From Mytilus trossulus (taxonomy: Eukaryota > Mollusca > Bivalvia > Mytilida > Mytilidae): a stretch of DNA of 64,000 nt. The stretch covers positions 27,131,930 to 27,195,929 of the forward strand of contig NC_086376.1 of NCBI RefSeq assembly GCF_036588685.1, read 5' to 3'. This document shows, piece after piece, positions 57,476-64,000 of this stretch. The notes beneath the pieces are model-generated. The model searched no databases, was not told the DNA's origin, and saw only the letters and a program-made list of their open reading frames with translations. The position numbers were made by a program, and so were the translations under genes. Within the stretch, counting starts at the first letter, position 1. Each line of letters starts with the position of its first letter.

Positions 57476-58775
57476 TTGAATGATAAATTATATATTTTTT
57501 TATTTAATATTTGTTTTATTTTATTAAGCATGTTTAGTATTCTTCACTTATTTGGAACACATGCCAGATATGTTTCAAAGCCAGTTGAAACGTATTGAGC
57601 TATACACTAAAACAGAACATTGGGACACAAGTTTATGAACAAAATACACGTTTTTCTTTGTTGAGCCCTCTTCCTTGCAGATGATAAATTATCATTTGAT
57701 ATATAATTTGGGTAGTTAGATACATGTTTTATGTCTTGCAATTTATAATGGTTTACCTACTATGTACTTTTGACCTAACTACTACCATTGGGCAGAATTA
57801 AGATTTTGTTCTTCTCCCTCGTCATACCCTGCAAATGTTAATTGTCTAACGAGTAGTTACAATTTCAATGATACTGTATATGAGTTTTGTTTTGGTTTTG
57901 TGTAGGAGCAAAAAGGGAGGGGTGTTCTTTTTTGCAAACATTCTTTTGGGATGAAATTAAAAATGAATTTAAATGAAAGCAATGATTTTAATTCCTAAAC
58001 AATAAGATTAAAGAAAAAGTTTGTTTCCTTGTCATTTTCAAGAAATCACTCTATATATCTGATAAAATACTTTTGCTGATCTGTATTTTAATCAGCTAAA
58101 TTGTGTTTTGGTTGACCAATGAATCTTCCTTTCCATCACAAAAAAATGACAACCTGTGGCTTATAGAACCTGGGAAACGAAAACAATATAACATTGACCA
58201 ATGAACTATTCAAATTATTTCAAGGTCAGTTGAACCATGGTAGACATACATTGTACAATTGCATGAACACCTTTACAATCCTTCTAAACACTGAACGTAG
58301 TGCCCCTGTTGGTTATACATGTAGTACATAGAACAGACCAAACCACTTTTACTAAACATTAACCAATTCATTTAACCATCAAAAAGAGGTAAAACCAAAG
58401 GTCAAATGAATCATACCACACAGATACATAAACATAACAATCATTTCATATTTGCCAAATATAGGGACCTATACTGTCCCCTAATACTTATATTTCATAA
58501 GTAACTGACAAAACCATAAAAAAAAAAATATGGACCATGAAATTGATGTAAAGGTCATAAGAATCCTGCCAGACGGATATGTACATTTTACAATCATTCC
58601 ATAAGCCACATTTAGTTTATCGTTTAATTTGTGTATAGTATTATTAATTGACAAACAATGAAGCATGAAAATGAGGTCTATATGATATAAAACCTAACAG
58701 ATAGACGTGTACACCAGGACGAATGTATATGAATAAAATCGTCACATAAGGTATCCATATACATAGTAAATAAGC
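57476..58775. other. UBOX5 3' flank, no further gene
   Basis: Presumed 3' UTR followed by AT-rich intergenic DNA. I see no canonical AATAAA close to the stop codon and no other feature. Confidence 0.5.
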
Positions 58776-58796
58776 TTTATAGAAGGGGGCAAGGGG

Positions 58797-58975
58797 TTAA
58801 ACTGTTATGCTGTTATGGGGAATTTTAATTCTTTGTTATCTGTTATTCTGAAAATATATTTACTGTTAGCTGTTATTTGTCTTATTCTTTATTAGCTGTT
58901 ATAGGACTATTATCTATTTTGTTATCTGTTATTGTGAGAAATTATTTGCTGTTTTAACTGTTATTGAAAATTAGA
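58797..58975 (+). repeat. Subterminal CTGTTAT repeats
   Basis: About eight CTGTTAT (often TTATCTGTTAT) copies in 180 bp just inside the left end. Three or four related copies (CTGTTATCTGT, TTGTTATCTG, GCTGTTATGGGG) lie in the last 130 bp before the right end, in the same orientation. Such subterminal arrays often bind transposase. Confidence 0.6.
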
Positions 58976-59397
58976 ATGTTAGCATTTTGACAGCCAATCT
59001 TCCGTAGAAATTGAAGATAATTAAAAATTGAGATTTGAACAGTTGAATGGACAATAGTCTCATTGGCACGCTTACCACATCTTCTAACAATGTGTATCTA
59101 TTTGGGTCTTTCTACTGGTAATATCTGGTGGCCCTGTATTTGCAGAAGAACTTCAGTAAAATACATCACATAAACATATTAAAATCAAATGGACCCAGGA
59201 CCATTCCAGTATATATTATTATTATCCTTTGTGATGAATTCCGTTGTCTGTGAACATGTAACAGTTGTACAAATTATAATTCACTTATTACTTTTACAAT
59301 AACTTGTAGTATGGATTTTGTTATATAAAAAAAAAAGCATTGGTACACCCAATAGATTTTTTTTATTTAATGACCACATGCATGATAATCTTTATGC

Positions 59398-59665
59398 TGT
59401 ACTATTACACCACTGTCCCTGATTAATGGAGGATTGGACACCAACTAGCATGCTTAAGTTGACGCAGTCACATTCTGTATGTGCCTATTTCCAAGTCAGG
59501 AGCCTGGATTCAGTGATTGTAGTTAGTCATTGTGTTACAAAGTTTCTCGTTCACTATTTTGTGGATAAATTAGGCAGTTAGTTTTCTCCTTTGAATTGTT
59601 TTACACAAGTTAGTGGTATGGGTTAGAATTATGGCTTTGGGAATTACACAACATCTTTTTCTTTT
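59398..59665 (+). repeat. Dispersed Mytilus repeat, degraded copy
   Basis: CACTGTCCCTGATTAATGGA, then CCAAGTCAGGAGCC, GGCAGTTAGTTTTCTCC and GAATTGTTTTACA; diverged relative to 2962-3321, with an internal deletion. Confidence 0.65.
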
Positions 59666-60112
59666 AGGATTTACATTATAAATTCTACTCCCTCTCTTTT
59701 CATTTACATGAAAGAGAACCTTGACCACCATATTTTTTAAAAGCGATTTAACTGCTTCACATGGCGAAAATTGAAGCTCAGAAACTATTGATCCAAATAA
59801 AGATGTGTCTTCAGTTTAATTTTTTGACAAATACCCTTTTAAAAATCCTTCAGCTTCGGTTCTACCAAACTGTACCCAAATTTTCCATATTCTATAATTT
59901 CACAAAAGATGCTTGATTGGTGTTTCACTTGGTGTCATCCAAATTTTCACAAGGTTCAATTTCTATTATACTATCAGAATTGTCACTTCAGTCAATTTCT
60001 ATTATCAGAATACCCATAACTGGCATATGTGTGTCAGTTACATGTCCTTTCCCCACTGATCTGGGTATTTTTGTATTTTACAAGTAAGTTTTATCATGAG
60101 GTCATTAAATAC

Positions 60113-60304
60113 AATAGTTTTCTCTTTTGAATTGTTCAACAGTTTTACATTGTCTTATCGGGGCCTTTTATAGCTGACTATGCGGTATGGGCTTTGCTCA
60201 TTGTTGAAGGCCGTACGGTGACCTATAGTTGTTAACGTTTGTGTCATTTTGGTCTTTTGTGGATAGTTGTCTCATTGGCAATCATACCACATTTTCTTTT
60301 TTAT
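60113..60304 (+). repeat. Dispersed Mytilus repeat, well-preserved 3' part
   Basis: TTTTACATTGTCTTATCGGG, GACTATGCGGTATGGGC, GAAGGCCGTACGGTGACC and GTTGTCTCATTGGCAATC. It is closer to the consensus than the copy at 2962, so probably a younger insertion, and it lies upstream of the integrase exon. Confidence 0.8.
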
Positions 60305-60922
60305 AAATAATAAATTGTGCATCAATATTTTTTTATTACTTGTAAAGTATATATATTGCCTTTCAGAAATAAAAAAAATCTAAAAATCAAATTAATAATA
60401 AAGTGTCGTTGGCTGCACTACTTTCAAAAATTAAATAAAAAAACCTAAATCATTAAAAATTGATCCCTCAAATGCCCTAGATTAAAATTATCCATTTATC
60501 AAAAAAAGAAACTAGTAATTTCGTTCAGAAAAAATCAACATCTATACTATAACTTATTGTACAAGTTACAGAAAAAATCAATCAAGGCAGAACTGCCTCA
60601 ATGGCCGAAATGTGGTATATATGACGATGTATTAAAATAATCAAACGATGCAGTATTGCATAAGATTGCAGTCACTTTGGTACATCAACTTAAAATTGTA
60701 ACTCTATATGATCACAGTAAATAAGGGTGTACACGTATTATTTAAGGAACTTTAGGTCACAAAACAGACGACAATATGAGCTTAACTATTTCACAGATCT
60801 GCTTATATTTATAATATTTGAACAAGAATATTGCTGTTAGGGCTCATAACATAATTATCTCTAGAACAACATACAAGTTTAGCTTTGTGCCATACTCAAA
60901 ATGGTTTAATTCTTTCTTTCAG

Positions 60923-62330
60923 AAGACACCATACTTTACTTCTTATCCATTGAGGATATGTATGATATCATAAAAACAGCACATGTTGGGGTCGGTCATG
61001 GAGGTCTCCATAAAACTAACAAAGAACTCAAAAAAACATTTTGCTAACATTAGCCGGGAAGCAATACACATATTTAAAACCAACTGTGAACAATGTATCT
61101 TGAAAAGAAAACGTTCTGACATATCAAAACTTGTTGTTAAACCTATAATTTCTGCTGACTTCAACTGTAGAGGGCAGGTTGACCTTGTAGACCTTCAATC
61201 TGTCCCCGACCAGGAATTTAAATGGATAATGCATTATCAAGATCATTTTACCAAATGTAGCGTGCTTAGAGCTCTGAAATCTAAGAGAGCTGCTGAAGTT
61301 GCGTATCAATTACTTGACATTTTTCTTCTCTTTGGTGCACCCCATATCCTCCAAAGCGATAATGGAAGAGAGTTCACTGCACATATAATTACTGAACTGA
61401 AATCGTTATGTTCAGAATTAGTAATAGTTCATGGGCGACCAAGACATCCCCAAAATCAAGGGTCTGTAGAAAGAGCAAATGCAGACATTAAAGAAATGCT
61501 CATATCATGGATGAATGACAATGATACAAGACAGTGGTCTGAAGGTTTGCGCTTCGTGCAATTTCAGAAAAAATAGATCATATCACAGAGTAATTGATCA
61601 ATCGCCTTATCATGCTCTGTTTGGTTCTGACCCAAAGATAGGTTTATCTTCATCTTCTTTGCCCAAGGAACTTTTGCCAAATCTTGAAACTGAGGAAGAT
61701 CTGGAGAAAGTGTTTAAAGAGGTTTCAGAGGAGAACAGTGAAATTGAGATTGATGGAACGGATGAAAACACAGATGCTGAATCGGTAGAGTCAGAAAGAG
61801 AACTTAATGATTCTGGATCAACAACTACAACTATTGAAGTAGTATCAGAGGAAGTCGAAACCACAATCATTCGTGCTAGAAAACGTGCATTGTCTGGCCA
61901 ACAAATCCAAGCAGATGTCCTTACAAGAAATACAAATCAAAAACTGAGTGAGTTATCTGTTGGAGACAACGTTATTATCCCAATACCGCAATATGACCAA
62001 GCACCGACCGATCCGAGGAACATACAAGGTGTTGTTGTAGAAGTAGGAAATTTTGGATATCGTGTAGGAACAATAGCTGGTAATTTATCAGGAGTCTTAA
62101 GCAGAAACCAACTTGAATCAATTAGTGACTCTTCTTTGTCCGTTACACAAAATCCAGATTTACAACTTTCCCTAAGGGAAGCTGTGAAAAAAATTTCAAA
62201 AACTGGTGTACAGTTTTATCTCTCTTGCAAATGTAAAGGCGGTTGTAACAATTCAAAGTGTAAATGTAAAAAGCAAAATATATTGTGTAATTCGATATGT
62301 CATGGTTCGCTAACCTGCTCAAACAAATAA
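60923..62330 (+). pseudogene. Gypsy/Ginger-type integrase with Cys-rich tail, two +1 frameshifts
   Basis: An acceptor-like TTTCTTTCAG precedes 60923. The frame reads through an HHCC zinc site (HVGVGH ... CEQC), then a DDE core: VDLVDLQS, LQSDNGREF and QGSVERANADI, with 36 residues between the second Asp and the Glu. It then passes an acidic linker, a VGDNVIIPIPQYDQ...DPRN small-barrel segment, and a CXC-like tail (CKCKGGCNNSKCKCKKQN, then CNSICHGSLTCSN). The core resembles the integrase of animal KRBA2/SCAND3-like genes and of Ginger transposons. The frame breaks twice: in an A7 run (61030-61036) and an A6 run (61568-61573). Each needs one A fewer to be open, so assembly error or recent decay are both possible. 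Upstream exons were not found. Confidence 0.85.
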
Positions 62331-62452
62331 GAGCATTATATATTATTGTATGGTATTGTAAATAGAGTTATCAGTGTGTTTCATATTGATTCGTAATTAA
62401 AATTGAATTTATATTTTATCATTTGATTTGAAACTTATTATATTTAAAATAT

Positions 62453-62612
62453 TGTACAAGTTATAAGTGAAATTAAGCCTTATTTTGTACAAATTATAAT
62501 GTGTACAGGCACTTCTTGTACAAATTACAATTTGTACAAAGTCAAAATACAAATTATAATTTGTACAATTTTTTTTGTACAAATTATAATTTGTACAAAA
62601 TGATAACTTGTA
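62453..62612. repeat. Cluster of TTGTACAAATTATAATTTGT-type palindromes
   Basis: Five or six full or partial copies of a palindrome built from TTGTACAAATTA and its reverse complement. The one at 62573-62600 is a perfect 28-bp palindrome, and 62515-62538 is near-perfect. Half copies occur at 59266-59281 and about 60554-60566. It lies between the integrase stop and the right end of the element. Confidence 0.9.
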
Positions 62613-62829
62613 CACAACATATACACAAAATTACAATTTTCTAGGTCCATACCACAAGTTATATACTAAGATCTACCAGTCATCTACTGAATTAGTCCTG
62701 GACAGATTTATTTTCATATTTCATTTTCTGTTATCTGTAAATGTCCCTTTTCAATTCCTTGTTATCTGTTTTTCACCAAATCAATTCACTGTTTTGCTGT
62801 TATGGGGACCCCCTTGCCCCCTCTTTATA

Positions 62830-63392
62830 CATAACACTGCTGGATTGTAACCCTATGTCTCGCTTTCAATACTAGGAGGCTGTTGTTGTGATATACAGCA
62901 TCGCACTGTCTTTAAACACTAATCAATCTTTCAATCGAATTTACATGATAGAAACAAATAATACCCTCAATCTTAATTCTGGAAATCATTCTTTTTTCTG
63001 TTAAAAAAATCATCACCATTTCTCACACTTGCTGGGAAAATGTTAAAACAAATCCTTTACACTTGAAATAAAAGGTTCAATTTTCTAGATAATCGTCTTA
63101 ATATAAGTTTTTGTATCTAATGCAAAAAAAGTAATCCCAAGCGCTCGAAATATTTCGTGTTGCAATTTATCCCTTTTTGTTTCCATGATATCCGATTCCT
63201 ATTGATATCATTATTATTTTTAATCCTATTTAATATAACAACAGACGCAGTGTCCATATATACAAAAATATATCTATATATGGCCAATATTTTCTTCCAA
63301 TTGCCCATATTTTATTGACTTGACAGAACGTGTAGTGCCTGTGATATTACCCACTGTTGATGTGCATCACCTAGATTCCCTTTTGTTGTCTC
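62830..63392. other. Non-coding, nothing recognised
   Basis: AT-rich sequence between two elements, without ORFs or repeats I can identify. Confidence 0.5.
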
Positions 63393-63400
63393 TTTGGAAA

Positions 63401-63745
63401 ATTGGTACCGTTAATTTTATTACTACCACTGGGTCGATGCCTCTGCTGGTGGACTATTAGTCCCCGAGGGTATCACCAGCCCAGTAAATACGGATTTTTT
63501 TGTGTTATTAGCTGTTACAAAATATTAGAAATTATTATATATTAAGGAATGTATCTCCCTCATGCAAAGCTCTGATTCCTTTCACGGATTTGGCTACTAG
63601 TATACTTTTTGGACCTTTTGGATTATAGCTCTTCATCTTTTATATAAGATTTGGATTTCAAATATTTTGGCCACGAGCATCACTGAAGAGACATGTATTG
63701 TCGAAATGCGCATCTGGTGCAAGAAAATTGGTACCGTTAATTTTA
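63401..63745 (+). mobile_element. 345-bp bivalve repeat with terminal direct repeats
   Basis: Begins and ends with the same sequence (ATTGGTACCGTTAATTTTA, 63401 and 63727). The whole is flanked by TTTGGAAA (63393-63400 and 63746-63753), an 8-bp target duplication. Internal landmarks are CCACTGGGTCGATGCCTCTG, GTCCCCGAGGGTATCACCAG and GAGCATCACTGAAGAGAC, then CGAAATGCGCATCTGGTGCA. I recognise this order from a very abundant bivalve repeat. It encodes no protein. GGGTCGATGCC is only loosely like a B box, so a SINE assignment is unproven. Confidence 0.7.
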
Positions 63746-63753
63746 TTTGGAAA

Positions 63754-64000
63754 GTGCATAAAAATCACAGAAAAACACACACACATCTAGTCTACTACTG
63801 TCTGATAGTCTAGAAAGTAGTAAAAAAAAATAAGGGGAACGCATAGTCAGGCCCAATCCCCTGGTCGCACGCCCTTGAATCGTATTGGAACAATACGCAA
63901 GAGAAATCGGGAGCTTTAGAATTTCCAACTCAGTGAAGTATCGGCTGTGATTAAAATCTTTACAAAAATGGGTCAGTTTAGTGTAGGTACAAAAAAAAAT
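63754..64000. other. Window end, nothing recognised
   Basis: No gene or element can be supported in this tail. Confidence 0.5.

Larger units (their letters stand above)
58782..62823 (+). mobile_element. Candidate 4.0-kb integrase-encoding DNA transposon
   Basis: Ends are short G-rich inverted repeats: GAAGGGGGCAAGGGG at the left (58782-58796) and, reversed, GAGGGGGCAAGGGGG at the right (62809-62823), differing by a one-base offset. TTTATA flanks both ends (58776-58781 and 62824-62829), a 6-bp target duplication. Inside are many CTGTTAT motifs near both ends, a DDE integrase frame with zinc-binding N-terminus and Cys-rich C-terminus, and a cluster of palindromes at 62453-62612. Integrase-bearing DNA elements with inverted ends are known (Ginger type). 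This end sequence and duplication length do not match what I remember of Ginger, so the class is open. Two Mytilus repeats have inserted within it. Confidence 0.6.

Noticed and set aside
61515..62330. Separate 271-codon gene downstream of the integrase
   Set aside because: Its first codons overlap the integrase core in another frame and its body continues the same protein; it is the integrase C-terminus after a frameshift.

Overview
The window looks like nuclear DNA of a bivalve mollusc, most likely a marine mussel (Mytilus or a close relative). It is AT-rich, has split genes with GT-AG introns, carries several copies of a dispersed repeat that I know from Mytilus genomes, and carries other repeats common in bivalves. 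I see no bacterial, phage or CRISPR features.

Left part (1-9579): non-coding and repeat-rich. It holds a 91-bp near-perfect fold-back, a block of nested bivalve repeats, a Mytilus repeat inserted into another repeat, and one MITE. From 9580 to about 32735 on the minus strand lies a complete E3 ubiquitin ligase gene of the RNF38/RNF44 family: ten coding exons with consistent splice phases, 584 aa, plus a 5' non-coding exon. Inside one of its introns, on the same strand, sits an intronless 442-codon ORF (17191-18519) of unknown function. It has its own TATA box between two perfect TGACGTCA sites.

Divergent promoter (about 32700-33340): the RNF38 first exon and a single-exon PNRC-type gene (33342-33716, plus strand; mRNA decapping/nuclear receptor coactivator family) start a few hundred bases apart, with two more TGACGTCA sites between them.

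Middle (35970-45850): a roughly 9.4-kb minisatellite of about 350 copies of a 27-bp unit, with higher-order repeats, diverged edges, and a MITE inserted in its left edge. Its very long ORFs on both strands are artefacts of the 27-bp (9-codon) period.

Right part: a 3.8-kb DNA transposon-like element (46525-50368; 13-bp inverted ends, 5-bp target duplication, no recognisable transposase); a dead 5'-truncated LINE (50798-53840; 11-bp target duplication); the UBOX5/RNF37 E3 ligase gene (55906-57475), which carries tandem SUMO-interaction-like motifs; a 4.0-kb candidate transposon (58782-62823) with G-rich inverted ends, an integrase of the gypsy/Ginger kind and a cluster of palindromes; and a 345-bp element with terminal direct repeats near the right end.

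The host genes have a shared theme (two ubiquitin ligases and an mRNA-decay cofactor), but nothing in the sequence shows that they act together.
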